A stretch of 64,000 nt of DNA from DASQBT01 sp049578545 (GCA_049578545.1 JBAUMF010000012.1:1-64000), one strand, 5' to 3'; counted from the first letter of the stretch, positions 6,791-15,882 are shown. The notes: generated by a model from the letters alone, not told the origin. Numbers and translations: made by a program.

Positions 6791-7862
6791 GCAAATACTG
6801 AATCTTGCGCGCTGGGCGCCAAGCGGCGACAACACCCAGCCTTGGCGGTTCGAGGTTGTGGATGACGATAATGTTGTTGTGCATGGATTCGACACCCGCG
6901 ACCACTGTGTCTACGATCTGGACGGCCACCCCAGCCAGCTGGCCGTGGGTGCCCTGCTCGAGACCATAAGCTTGGCCGCCACGGCGTATGGTCGCCGCGC
7001 CCGCATCACCCGGCGGCGGGATACCCCGGAAACCGACCTCCTGTTTGATGTTCAGTTTGAGCAGGATCCTGACATCAAGCCAGATCCGTTGGTTGACTTT
7101 ATTGAAAAGCGCATGGTGCAGCGCCGTGCGATGTCCACCCGGCCCATCAAGCCCGAAGAGAAGGCGAAGCTGAGCAAGGCTCTGGGTGATGCTTACGAGG
7201 TGGTCTGGTTCGAAAGTCTGGGCAAGCGCTGGCGCATGGCCAAGCTGTGCTTTGACAATGCCAAGATACGCCTCACCATACCCGAAGCCTACGAAGTTCA
7301 CCGCGTGGTGATCGAGTGGGGGGCGCGCTATAGCGAGGACAAGATCCCCGACCAGGCTGTGGGCGCAGACGCATTCAATCTGCAAATGATGCGCTGGGCC
7401 ATGGTCAGTTGGGAGCGAGTTCATTTCTTCAATACTTGGCTGTTAGGGCACCTGATGCCGCGGCTGCAGATGGATCTAGTGCCCGGAATTCTTTGCGCAG
7501 GTCATTTTGCTCTGCTGGCCGACAAGCCTGTGGAGACAGTCGATGACTACATCAATGCCGGCCGGGCAATGCAAAGATTCTGGCTGACGGCCGCGAGTCT
7601 TGGTCTATATATCCAGCCGGAAATGACGCCCCTGATTTTTGCCCGCTACCACCGGCAGAAGATTAATTTCACTCGCGTCAAGGCAGCCAGCGACATGGCA
7701 GATGGCCTCGACACGCGCCTCAGAGATATGTTTAGCGGCGGGGACATTAATGCCCTGTTCTTCGTGGGGCGCATAGGCACCGGCCCAGCCCCAACGGCGC
7801 GTTCCACCCGCAAGCCACTTGAGACCTTGATTCTGGCCGGCGACAAATTAAGAGTTACATAA
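6777..7862 (+). CDS. Nitroreductase-like flavoprotein
   Basis: Translation probably starts at ATG 6777, which has GAGG upstream and overlaps the adenylyltransferase stop by 14 bases; this gives 361 residues. The N-terminus, LNLARWAPSGDNTQPWRFEV, is the FMN-binding opening of nitroreductase-family proteins, and a second subdomain with an Arg/Trp-rich middle (about 130-230) follows. The C-terminal part has AMQRFWLTAASLGLYIQPEM and ALFFVGRIG, which resemble the end of the fold. Family members reduce or oxidise diverse substrates, including RiPP azolines. Overlap with the gene upstream implies a shared job, but the reaction cannot be deduced. Confidence 0.82.
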   Translation: MRSIEQILNLARWAPSGDNTQPWRFEVVDDDNVVVHGFDTRDHCVYDLDGHPSQLAVGALLETISLAATAYGRRARITRRRDTPETDLLFDVQFEQDPDIKPDPLVDFIEKRMVQRRAMSTRPIKPEEKAKLSKALGDAYEVVWFESLGKRWRMAKLCFDNAKIRLTIPEAYEVHRVVIEWGARYSEDKIPDQAVGADAFNLQMMRWAMVSWERVHFFNTWLLGHLMPRLQMDLVPGILCAGHFALLADKPVETVDDYINAGRAMQRFWLTAASLGLYIQPEMTPLIFARYHRQKINFTRVKAASDMADGLDTRLRDMFSGGDINALFFVGRIGTGPAPTARSTRKPLETLILAGDKLRVT

Positions 7863-7967
7863 ATCGGGACAATAGGTCAGCCGTTTTCGTGAGGACCGCA
7901 ACGTCCGTGGTGATCCATTTCCGCTGTCGCGATTCTTCAGAAGCCCAGCGGTTTCTGCCGGCTTGGC

Positions 7968-9548
7968 TCAAAATGTATAGCGGACCTCGGTGTACACCCG
8001 ATCCTGGTTATCAAACTCGCCAAACAGACCGGTCGAGGGACCGGAGAAAATGTCCGCGCCGGCCCGCAGCTGCCAGTTGCCGTCAAGCTGCCATGTCACC
8101 TTGGGTTCGGCCAGCCAGTCGTTTCGGTTAAGGCTGTGGATCAGCAGCAGCTCGGGCTCTATCCTGGGATGCAAGGCCTTGGTGCTGAGCAACACGGAGA
8201 TTCCGCTTTCCGTTTTGTCGAGCATGAGGCTCGGGTTGTGATCGGGGAACCAGCGCTGGTACAGCTGAACATTGAAACGCGTTTCCTGCGGGAAGCTCCA
8301 TTCCAGCCCGACGATGTAATCCAGAAAGTCCTGTTGCACCAAGCCGTCGGCGCTGGACGGATTTGTCACGCTAAACAGCTTGTCCTGGGTATAGACGGCC
8401 TCTGCCTTGAGCACCATCGGTCCCAAATCCTTGCCCAGCGTTGCCCCAGTTTGATGAATGCGGTTGTGTATGGGTTGATAAAGGATGGTCGGATCGGTTA
8501 GCGGCGTCAGCCGCTTGAAGGCGGCCGAAGGGTCCATCGGGGTGTAATAGAAGCCTGAAAGATCCCAGCCGTTGTACAGATAGGAAAGCCGCAAGCCGTA
8601 CGCAGAGTCACTCAAGCCGGTTGGCTGGTCTTCCCCGAGGATGACCGAGGTCGAGCCGGGAATTGCCGGCGGCTTGAAGGGGTAGAAATCGGCTCCCGGC
8701 TTGCCGATGTTGTCATAGGTCATGTAAGGGATCCACACCGCCTCGGCGTGGAAATCACCCTTGAAGTATTCGGCGCGGCCGGCCCACTGCGGGATGCGCA
8801 GAATGTCGAAATCCGGCAGGACGAATTCACGCAGATCCTTGGCAGACACGACATCCGCGAAAAATAGGCCGACCATTTCTCCCCAGATGATGTGCTGGCG
8901 CCCCAGGCGAAAATCGAAATCGCCCGCGGAGTAATCGAAGTAGGCTTCTCGCACCATGGCTTCGAATCGCTGGTCATCGCTGACCTGGCTGTTGTAGTAA
9001 TTGGTCAGATCATAGATCGGGTCGTAAACCACCCGGCCACCTAATTTCCAGCCAATCCCTCCGTCGGTGCGGCCGGTTGCGGACAAATCGAGCATATTGC
9101 TGAACTTGGACCAGTGCTCGTCGCCGGCGTAAGTATAAGCAAGTTCATTGCGGTAAAACCCTGACAGACGGATCGGGGACGAATTGGGTTGGGGTGCGGG
9201 GGATTTTTCGACGGTCTGGACCGGTGCCTCACCCGTCTCAACTGGGGCAGTCTTGATTTCGGGCGACGGCTGCGTCGGGGGCGGTGTACCAAACAGTTCA
9301 TCAACTGATGCGGGTTCGGAACCCTTGTTGGTGGCATCCGGAGCAGGCGGAGTGTTGGGTGCAGGCTTCTGCTCGGTGGGGGGAGGGGAGCCAAACAGGT
9401 CATCCATGGACTGTGGCTCACTGTTGCCCTTGGACGCGTCTCCCGCTGTCGCTGTATTCGGCATCCCGGCAATTGAAAGGCCCAGCAAAAGAGCCGTCAG
9501 CACTGCGCCTAAATCGCTTTGATGGGGGTTATTTATTTTAGACACCAC
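7968..9548 (-). CDS. DUF1302-type outer-membrane beta-barrel protein
   Basis: A 526-residue secreted protein. After a signal peptide (cleavage near residue 36) comes a Pro-rich linker (about 40-125) that carries the phrase SM/SV-D-D/E-LFG-S/T-PPPT twice, then a barrel of alternating strands ending in aromatic EVRYTF, the outer-membrane assembly signal. The segment RLGRQHIIWGEMVGLFFADV followed by KDLREF is the hallmark I recall from DUF1302 proteins. The gene lies 10 bases after the FHA-ABC ATPase gene, so it is probably the outer-membrane part of the same export system. Its coding strand converges on the nitroreductase gene. Confidence 0.82.
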   Translation of the reverse strand: MVSKINNPHQSDLGAVLTALLLGLSIAGMPNTATAGDASKGNSEPQSMDDLFGSPPPTEQKPAPNTPPAPDATNKGSEPASVDELFGTPPPTQPSPEIKTAPVETGEAPVQTVEKSPAPQPNSSPIRLSGFYRNELAYTYAGDEHWSKFSNMLDLSATGRTDGGIGWKLGGRVVYDPIYDLTNYYNSQVSDDQRFEAMVREAYFDYSAGDFDFRLGRQHIIWGEMVGLFFADVVSAKDLREFVLPDFDILRIPQWAGRAEYFKGDFHAEAVWIPYMTYDNIGKPGADFYPFKPPAIPGSTSVILGEDQPTGLSDSAYGLRLSYLYNGWDLSGFYYTPMDPSAAFKRLTPLTDPTILYQPIHNRIHQTGATLGKDLGPMVLKAEAVYTQDKLFSVTNPSSADGLVQQDFLDYIVGLEWSFPQETRFNVQLYQRWFPDHNPSLMLDKTESGISVLLSTKALHPRIEPELLLIHSLNRNDWLAEPKVTWQLDGNWQLRAGADIFSGPSTGLFGEFDNQDRVYTEVRYTF

Positions 9549-9558
9549 GGAATTCTCC

Positions 9559-10542
9559 CTATTCAGCGATCTGGCCGTCGCTGAGTTCGATCAGTCGGTC
9601 CGCCATTTCCATCACGCGTGGATCGTGCGTGGAAAAGATGAAGGTTGTTCCTTCTTCCTGGTTGAGTTCCTTCATGAGCTGGAGTATGCCTTCGCCTGTC
9701 TTGTGGTCGAGGTTTGCGGTCGGTTCGTCAGCCAGAACGATACTGGGCTTGGTGGCCAAGGCGCGTGCGATCGCCACGCGCTGGCGTTGCCCACCGCTGA
9801 GCTCATTCGGCCGATGGTGCATGAAGCGCTCCAGGCCCACGATTTTCAGGTAATACTCAACACGCTCGTGCCGCGCCTTTTTGCTGATCTCCTGCTTCTG
9901 CAGTAATGGATACTCAACATTTTCCCATGCCGACAAAACCGGCAGAAGATTGAAGGTTTGGAAGACAAAACCCAGAGTGTTTAGGCGCAGGTCAGCTAAT
10001 TCGTCTGATGTCTTGCCACTGACGTCCTCGCCACCAATTCGGATTGCGCCAGATGTCGGCGTATCGATGCAGCCTATCATGTTGAGCAGGGTTGACTTGC
10101 CACTGCCGGAGGGCCCAGCCAACGCCATAAACTCGCCCTTGAAAATACTCAGTGATATGTTGCGCAAGGCAGTGACGGTTTGCTGTCCAAGCGCATATTC
10201 CTTGCTCAGCTTTTCAATTTCGACCACTGCTTCGGCGTTGCGCGTTTCCGCCTCGGCATCGATGACAAATTCCAGCGGGAATGTGTGGATGCCAATTTTG
10301 TCGCCATCGCGCAACTGCCGGCGCTGGATCTTCTCCCGGTTTAGAAAGACCCCACTCTTGCTGTCCAGATCTTCCAGGAAGAAGAGGCCATTTACGCGGC
10401 TGATTTTGGCATGCTTGCGGCTGACACTGCTATTTGAGAGTTGGATGTCGCATTCTGGCGCTCTGCCGATATAGACTGTCGGCTTTAAAAGCGGAACGTC
10501 TTTTGCAACTTTCTGATTTTGCCAGATCAGTATTCTTGCCAC
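9559..10542 (-). CDS. ABC transporter ATPase with N-terminal FHA domain (LolD/MacB type)
   Basis: A 327-residue fusion. Residues about 1-95 form an FHA phosphopeptide-binding domain (IGRAPECDIQL, then NSSVSRKH with the key Ser/Arg/His, then SKSGVFLN). Residues 107-327 are an ABC ATPase: Walker A GPSGSGKS (143-150), Q-loop FVFQTFNLLP, signature LSGGQRQRVAIARAL, Walker B IVLADEPTANLD and a switch His in STHDPRV. The ATPase resembles LolD and MacB, which power FtsX-fold permeases; two such permeases are encoded at 11553-14006. The FHA domain suggests control by Ser/Thr phosphorylation. It is transcribed with the downstream barrel gene and divergently from the LolA-like gene. Confidence 0.92.
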   Translation of the reverse strand: MARILIWQNQKVAKDVPLLKPTVYIGRAPECDIQLSNSSVSRKHAKISRVNGLFFLEDLDSKSGVFLNREKIQRRQLRDGDKIGIHTFPLEFVIDAEAETRNAEAVVEIEKLSKEYALGQQTVTALRNISLSIFKGEFMALAGPSGSGKSTLLNMIGCIDTPTSGAIRIGGEDVSGKTSDELADLRLNTLGFVFQTFNLLPVLSAWENVEYPLLQKQEISKKARHERVEYYLKIVGLERFMHHRPNELSGGQRQRVAIARALATKPSIVLADEPTANLDHKTGEGILQLMKELNQEEGTTFIFSTHDPRVMEMADRLIELSDGQIAE

Positions 10543-10750
10543 GGCAAAGCTTTCGTAGTGGATAGGCGGCCAGGCAGATGAGGTCTGTTAGCGTGGCTAC
10601 TTTTCCTGTTACGGAATTGAAGAGGGAATGATGAATGCAAGAAGAACGTCACATGAAACATAATTCATTGTGCCACGCTGTTAAGATCAGTGCGTTAGGA
10701 AGTTTAAATCATACGTGAATTGGGTATGAAGTTCATGTGGAGGAAGGCTC

Positions 10751-11527
10751 ATGATGGGACTAAGAGAGAGGTGCGGATTGAAGTCTATCTTGTTTTTGCT
10801 GGCGTGCTCATTTGTGCTTATCGGAGACTTGGCGAACGCCGCTGACGATTATGGCCAAGCCGGGGAATTGCTTAAACGAGTGGATCATATCCGTTTCCCC
10901 TCGGGTGGCTATCAGGTGGACGTCACTATCACGACCACGGATCCCGGAAGCGAACCCGACGTGCATGCCTATCGCATTCTCTCCAAAGGTAATGACAAGA
11001 CCCTCGTCAAGACCACTGCTCCGGCGATCGATCGTGATCAGATTCTATTGATGCGTGAGCGCGACCTTTGGGCGTTTTTGCCCAACCTATCGCAGCCCAT
11101 ACGCCTGCCGCTTTCTCAGAGGCTCACAGGCCAGGTTGCGAATGGAGACTTGGCCCGCGCGAACTTCTCAGGCGATTATAAGCCGCAAGTCTTGCGCAAG
11201 GACACGATGGAAGGGCAAGTGTATTACGTATTGCAGCTCGATGCGGTCGATAGTTGGGTGACCTACCATAGGGTCCTACTATGGGTGAATGCCAAGAACG
11301 ACAGACCCTATAAAGCTGAATTTTATCCATTGTCTGGGCGGTTGCTGAAGACTTGTTACTACCAGAATTTTAAAGCACTGGGCGGAGTTCAGCGTCCAAC
11401 GAACCTGGTCATTGAAGATGCGCTGCGCAGCGGCAGCCGTTCGGTGCTTGATTACAGCAACCTGGTTGAACGCGACCTGCCTGACAAGGTCTTCACCAAG
11501 GACTATCTGAAAAAGCTCAGCCGTTAG
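10751..11527 (+). CDS. LolA-like periplasmic outer-membrane lipoprotein-sorting protein
   Basis: A 258-residue protein with a signal peptide (cleavage near ANA-A, residue 30) after GGAGGAAGG and two adjacent ATGs. The mature part has the pattern of the large LolA-like family (outer membrane lipoprotein-sorting protein): YQVDVTIT, then DRDQILLMRERDLWAFLPN, then repeated beta-strand pairs and SVLDYSNL near the end. These half-barrels carry a hydrophobic ligand across the periplasm. It is flanked on both sides by genes of the ABC system, so it probably acts as the periplasmic shuttle. Divergent promoters for it and the ATPase should share the 208-bp gap 10543-10750. Confidence 0.85.
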   Translation: MMGLRERCGLKSILFLLACSFVLIGDLANAADDYGQAGELLKRVDHIRFPSGGYQVDVTITTTDPGSEPDVHAYRILSKGNDKTLVKTTAPAIDRDQILLMRERDLWAFLPNLSQPIRLPLSQRLTGQVANGDLARANFSGDYKPQVLRKDTMEGQVYYVLQLDAVDSWVTYHRVLLWVNAKNDRPYKAEFYPLSGRLLKTCYYQNFKALGGVQRPTNLVIEDALRSGSRSVLDYSNLVERDLPDKVFTKDYLKKLSR

Positions 11528-11552
11528 GTTGAGGGCCCGTGCGCTGCCCGTT

Positions 11553-12764
11553 TTATATGTTGTGGCGAAGCGCCTCCACCACCTGAAAGCGTGACGCGCG
11601 GTATCCTGGCAACACTGAGGCCATCAGGGCGGCTACCGCGCCAACGGCTGCCGCCGCGGCCAGTACCCAGGGTTCCAATCGGATGGATGCGGTATACCCG
11701 ATATTCGAGCCCGGGGGCGGCGGCATCGAAATTCCGATGCCGGAGATTGCACCGGCCAACGCCAGCCCGACGACCACGCCGAGCAGGCCGCCAAATGCGC
11801 CCAGCACGGTGTTTTCCAGCAATATCAGCCGGAATATCTGCACCCGGCGCAGCCCGATTGCGAGCAAGGTGCCGAACTCCCCGGTGCGCTCGAAGACCGC
11901 CATGTTGACCGTGCTGGCCACACTCAACACCAGCATAATTAGTATGATGAACTGCAGAGCGCCGAACTGACGCTTGTACAGCGCTACAGTTTTCTCATAG
12001 AAATCTGCCAGCAGATACCAGGGCTTCACGTCATAGCCCTGTCTGCCGAGCTTCTCCCTTACAGCGTTTGTCACCACGTCAGTCGATCGGGTCTCATCCA
12101 AAGAGACCACTAGGCTGTGAATCGCGGGGGTGAACAACAATTCTTGCGCATCGGCGAGTGGAATCCTTACCGCCCGATCATCGTAATCCTTGGAAAAAGT
12201 GCGAAAAATGCCGACAACCTTGACCTCCAGGGTATTGAGTGCACCTTCCGGTGTATTGATTGTGAGCGTTATATAGCGGCCGGGTCGAAGTTGTAGCGCA
12301 TTCGCGACACCTTCGCCAATGACTGCAGCCGAGCGATCGGAGTCCAAGAGTTGGCGACCGGCGACAATGGTGGTGGCGGTTCCCAATCCTGCCTCCTTAC
12401 CAGCTTCCACGCCTTCACCAAGTATGGGCAAATTCGCACGGCTATTGTTAGCTAGGCCGGAGAAATTTACGCGAGCCATGACATCTCTTACATGGGGAAT
12501 AGCGCGAACAGCATCCTCAAGCTGCTTGAATTCTGTGATCAGGTAACGAGATGGGTCACGCCGGCCGTATTCCAGGTAGCCCTTGCGAAAGATCTGCAAG
12601 TGGCCAAGCCGCGAGTGGATGGTCGACTCGCGCAATTGAACAAAGATGTCTTGCACAAAGCCGCCACTGATAATGATCGCGGCCACGCCCGTGACAATGG
12701 CTGCCAGCGTCAATGCGGTGCGAAGGCGGTTGCGCAAAATATTTCGGAACGAAAGCTTGAGCAC
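11553..12764 (-). CDS. FtsX/LolC-type ABC permease (second gene)
   Basis: A 403-residue inner-membrane protein with one N-terminal membrane helix (about 15-40), a long periplasmic domain of about 230 residues (MacB-PCD type) and three C-terminal helices (about 270-390), ending in SRFQVVEALRHNI. This is the FtsX-fold plan shared by LolC/LolE and MacB. It starts 19 bases after the other permease gene and is clearly a paralogue (both end in xALRHNI and share the GSNIGYT or GMERGYT phrase before the last helix). They probably form a heterodimer driven by the FHA-ABC ATPase. Confidence 0.9.
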   Translation of the reverse strand: MLKLSFRNILRNRLRTALTLAAIVTGVAAIIISGGFVQDIFVQLRESTIHSRLGHLQIFRKGYLEYGRRDPSRYLITEFKQLEDAVRAIPHVRDVMARVNFSGLANNSRANLPILGEGVEAGKEAGLGTATTIVAGRQLLDSDRSAAVIGEGVANALQLRPGRYITLTINTPEGALNTLEVKVVGIFRTFSKDYDDRAVRIPLADAQELLFTPAIHSLVVSLDETRSTDVVTNAVREKLGRQGYDVKPWYLLADFYEKTVALYKRQFGALQFIILIMLVLSVASTVNMAVFERTGEFGTLLAIGLRRVQIFRLILLENTVLGAFGGLLGVVVGLALAGAISGIGISMPPPPGSNIGYTASIRLEPWVLAAAAAVGAVAALMASVLPGYRASRFQVVEALRHNI

Positions 12765-12782
12765 GGAATGTGGTTGCCTCAG

Positions 12783-14006
12783 CTATATATTGTGTCGCAG
12801 CGCATCGACAATTTGCATTCGCGATGCTTTCCAAGACGGATAAAGTCCAGCAAGCCCCGTTGTCGCGAATGCAACGATGAACGATCTAAATAATACCTCA
12901 GCAGTTATTCGAATTTCGCCGGTATATCCCCTTTCCATGCCAGGAGGTGGCGGCATCGGAATACCGATGGCCGAGATCAGGCCGCCGAGGGCATAGCCGC
13001 CAGCGATTCCAACGGTGGCACCAAGGAGGCCGAGCAGTACACCTTCCATGGCAAACAGTTGCTGAATCTTTCTGCGCTTGAGTCCAATAGCGAGCAGAGT
13101 ACCAATTTCGCCCGTACGCTCCAGAACATTCATGATCAGCATGTTCGAGATACTCAACACGATTACGATGCCAATGATCAGCCTGAGCACATTCATTTGC
13201 TGAGAGAACAGTGCGACTGTCTTATTGTAGAAGTCGGCTCGTTCATACCAGGGGGAAAATTCAAGTCTTGTGTCCTTAGGTGGGAACCGTGCACGAAATT
13301 GGGCAAGATATTGGTTGGTTTGATCGGTGTTTTCGAGCAGCACCAGCCAGGAATGGGAGCCCTTTACTCGCAACAGTTCCTGGGCCAACCCAATTGGCAG
13401 GCGCAAGGCCGAATCATCGTAGGCTTGGCTGGCGGTGACAAACAATCCTGAGACCTTGGCTTCGACCGCGTTGATTCCTCCGGTGGAGGTTGTTGTCAAT
13501 AGCGCCACCGTGGCGCCTGGCCCCACTCCAAGGCTACGGGCAAGACCGCGTCCTAGAACAAGCTCCCTAGCTTGCGAGTTAGAAAGATTCTCACCTTTGA
13601 CGATACGGAAAGCCTTGCTTAGTTCGGCTTCCTTGGCTGGGTCGATGCCATCCCCGACGAAGGACACTGTCGTCTCACCATGGCTTATTAGTCCAGTTAC
13701 TCTAAGCCTCGGTGCTACCAGCTTGACCCCTGGCGTAGACTCGATCACTTTCAGCTGAGGTAGGTTATTGGGCAGAATATATGCGAATGGATCTGCGGCC
13801 CCAGCAGTATTGTAGCCAGGGCGCACTACTTGAATATGCCCCAACTGAGATCGTATAGTGCCTTCCCGCATGGCCCAAAAGATCCACTGGACGAATCCAT
13901 CTGCCAGTACTAAGGAGATTACACCGGCGGCTATTGTCAGCAGTGCATAGACCGCTCTTCGCCTGTTGCGTGTGAGACTGCGCGCTGCTATTCCCAGATC
14001 AGTCAT
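12783..14006 (-). CDS. FtsX/LolC-type ABC permease (first gene)
   Basis: A 407-residue permease with the same layout: N-terminal helix after RSLTRNRRRAVYALLTIAAG, periplasmic domain to about residue 265, three C-terminal helices with NMLIMNVLERTGEIGTLLAIG between the first two, and the end SRMQIVDALRHNI. The loop with ERTGE(I/F)GTLLAIG recurs in the downstream paralogue and is a coupling-helix candidate. It is first in its two-gene transcript, facing away from the IS remnant. Two unequal permeases and one ATPase match a LolCDE-like complex, for which the substrate is unknown. Confidence 0.9.
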   Translation of the reverse strand: MTDLGIAARSLTRNRRRAVYALLTIAAGVISLVLADGFVQWIFWAMREGTIRSQLGHIQVVRPGYNTAGAADPFAYILPNNLPQLKVIESTPGVKLVAPRLRVTGLISHGETTVSFVGDGIDPAKEAELSKAFRIVKGENLSNSQARELVLGRGLARSLGVGPGATVALLTTTSTGGINAVEAKVSGLFVTASQAYDDSALRLPIGLAQELLRVKGSHSWLVLLENTDQTNQYLAQFRARFPPKDTRLEFSPWYERADFYNKTVALFSQQMNVLRLIIGIVIVLSISNMLIMNVLERTGEIGTLLAIGLKRRKIQQLFAMEGVLLGLLGATVGIAGGYALGGLISAIGIPMPPPPGMERGYTGEIRITAEVLFRSFIVAFATTGLAGLYPSWKASRMQIVDALRHNI

Positions 14007-14254
14007 GGCGTTTCTATTCTCTGTCGAGTTTCATCAACATGACGATGTCAGAATGTTATTCTAACCTTCGCTAACCATGGCTCGTTACAACCTGGGCCGT
14101 ACCTCTTAGGCGAAGGCGTGAAAAAGAGCTGAGCTATCTTGTAGGACATTCACGCATGTCATGTAACGTGCAGCCCAAATTGGGGTCGCTGACATGAGCT
14201 ACCCCCCAATTTCTATGCCAGCATGGTCGCGGTAGAGTTGATCTTCGGGCCAGC
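14007..14254. other. Intergenic stretch
   Basis: Upstream region of the permease operon plus sequence leading into the transposase remnant. No gene is seen; the start of the decayed insertion sequence probably lies in the right part. Confidence 0.4.
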
Positions 14255-14555
14255 ATGAGGAGTATACTGGATTCGGTCGCCCGGTTCCTGGGCTATCCCA
14301 CGGCTATCAGAACTGATCAAGGGCAAGGAGTTACGGCAAGGCGCTGGATCAGTGGGTCTGCCAGCAAAGCGTGTAGCTGAAGCCGATGAGTCCGGCAAGC
14401 CAACGCAGAATCCTTAATATCTCGAGCCTCAACGGTAAATTCCGGAACGAGGTCTCCATGAACACTTGTTCCAGTCAATGGCTCGTGGCCGAGCTATCAT
14501 TCAGGCGTGGCGCAAGGGTTACAATGTGTGGCGGCAGCAGCCGTTGCGAGACTAA
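14255..14555 (+). pseudogene. Decayed IS3-family transposase (OrfB C-terminal half)
   Basis: Three shifted frames together spell the DDE end of an IS3-family OrfB. The first is ILDSVARFLGYPTAIRTDQG (from 14255), containing the second catalytic Asp region. The second is GKALDQWVCQQSV, then a stop, then LKP and LNGKFRNE (14335-14460). The third is EHLFQSMARGRAIIQAWRKGY to a stop at 14555. At least two frameshifts and a stop codon separate the pieces, so it is inactive. I could not define terminal inverted repeats. It marks the border between the export operon and the lower-GC sulfotransferase region. Confidence 0.85.
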
Positions 14556-14649
14556 CAGACCTCGGTCGAGGACGCCGAGCAGTTAAGGCAGCAGTGACCC
14601 CAGTGGGGCTCGCCCGAGCTGTGGGCGTTACTAAAACTGAGAGCCAGTC

Positions 14650-15882
14650 ATGTCAGTAAAACCTTACCAAAGTAAAGCTGTAAGGGCTTGGAATCTTATG
14701 GCAAGAATATTGCCAGTCGAGACGCTATCACCCCACCTTTCCCTGGACGACATCATTTCTTCAGCGATAAGAACCGCAGGTCACTCTGACTTTGGAAGTG
14801 TGGACGTCTTGGATGGGCTGGCAAGACTTGTAGTGGCCCTTGCAGAAACCGCGGACTTACACCCCTTTGGCAAGTTCTACACAAAGAAGGTCATCACGGG
14901 CCTTCTGATTAACCGACTAAGACTCAATAAGCTGTGGCAGCAACATGCGGAAATTGTAAGCAACAAAATTGAGTCACCATTGATAATTCTGGGCTTGCCT
15001 CGCACCGGCACGTCTCTGCTAGTTAACTTGCTGAGTAAAGCTCCGGAACATCGCTATTTGGCAAACTGGGAAACAACCGTATCCCAGGTTCCCCCAGAAG
15101 GAAATTATTCCTTAGCAGACGACCCTAGGCGGAAACAGGGGCAGTTCTTGATGAAGTTCCAAGACTACTTGGTCCCGCAAATGAAGAACATGCACGAATT
15201 TCATTTTGACGGGCCGGAGGAATGCACGCCCCTTCTGATGCAAAGTTTCACAACCAAGGCTTTTAGTGAAATGTACGAAATTCCCGGTTACTTCAAATGG
15301 CTTGAGAATGCCTCCCACAAAGAAACATACAGGCACCACAAGCGTATATTGCAAACTTTGCAGTGGAAATATCCGGGCAGAAGATGGTTGTTGAAATCTC
15401 CCCTCCATATGGAGGCAATCCATGATCTTCTTGAAACGTACCCCGATGCGTGCCTTGTGCAGACGCATCGGGACCCGGTCAAGGTTGTCCCGTCATATGC
15501 CAGCCTCTGTGCAACCTTTCGCGGGATAACCAAGGCATCCATAGACCCCCATAAAATGGGCGAGTATGTGATGACGAGTTGGTCGAGCTATTTGAGAACG
15601 TATCTGCATAGCAGAAGCCAACTGGACCAATCGAGATTCATTGACATTCAGTACTCTTCCCTGAAATCCGACCCGATTGGCACTGTGGAACAAATATACG
15701 AGTATTTTGGCTTTCCTCTTTCTGTGGAGGCAAAGAACTCGATGCAACATTTTCTAGCACTCCAGCAAAGCAGAAAAAGCACCCACTTCTACACTGCCCG
15801 AGATTATGGGCTAACCCCGGCACTCATTCGAGATTCATTCAAGGATTATATTGATCTATTCAGTATCCCCCTCGAGCAGTAG
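14650..15882 (+). CDS. Sulfotransferase-family protein
   Basis: A 410-residue protein. LGLPRTGTSLLVNLLSKA (about 117-134) is the 5'-phosphosulfate-binding loop, and QTHRDPVKVVPSYASL (about 275-290) is the 3'-phosphate-binding motif of PAPS-dependent sulfotransferases. About 100 residues precede the fold, as in the group that includes putative omega-hydroxylated or carbohydrate sulfotransferases. The enzyme would move sulfate from PAPS to a hydroxyl group of a surface polymer or lipid. The only PAPS-making genes seen here are at 46952-49608. Its codon use is more AT-rich than its neighbours and it follows an IS remnant, which suggests acquisition by transfer. No strong ribosome site is visible. 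Confidence 0.88.
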   Translation: MSVKPYQSKAVRAWNLMARILPVETLSPHLSLDDIISSAIRTAGHSDFGSVDVLDGLARLVVALAETADLHPFGKFYTKKVITGLLINRLRLNKLWQQHAEIVSNKIESPLIILGLPRTGTSLLVNLLSKAPEHRYLANWETTVSQVPPEGNYSLADDPRRKQGQFLMKFQDYLVPQMKNMHEFHFDGPEECTPLLMQSFTTKAFSEMYEIPGYFKWLENASHKETYRHHKRILQTLQWKYPGRRWLLKSPLHMEAIHDLLETYPDACLVQTHRDPVKVVPSYASLCATFRGITKASIDPHKMGEYVMTSWSSYLRTYLHSRSQLDQSRFIDIQYSSLKSDPIGTVEQIYEYFGFPLSVEAKNSMQHFLALQQSRKSTHFYTARDYGLTPALIRDSFKDYIDLFSIPLEQ

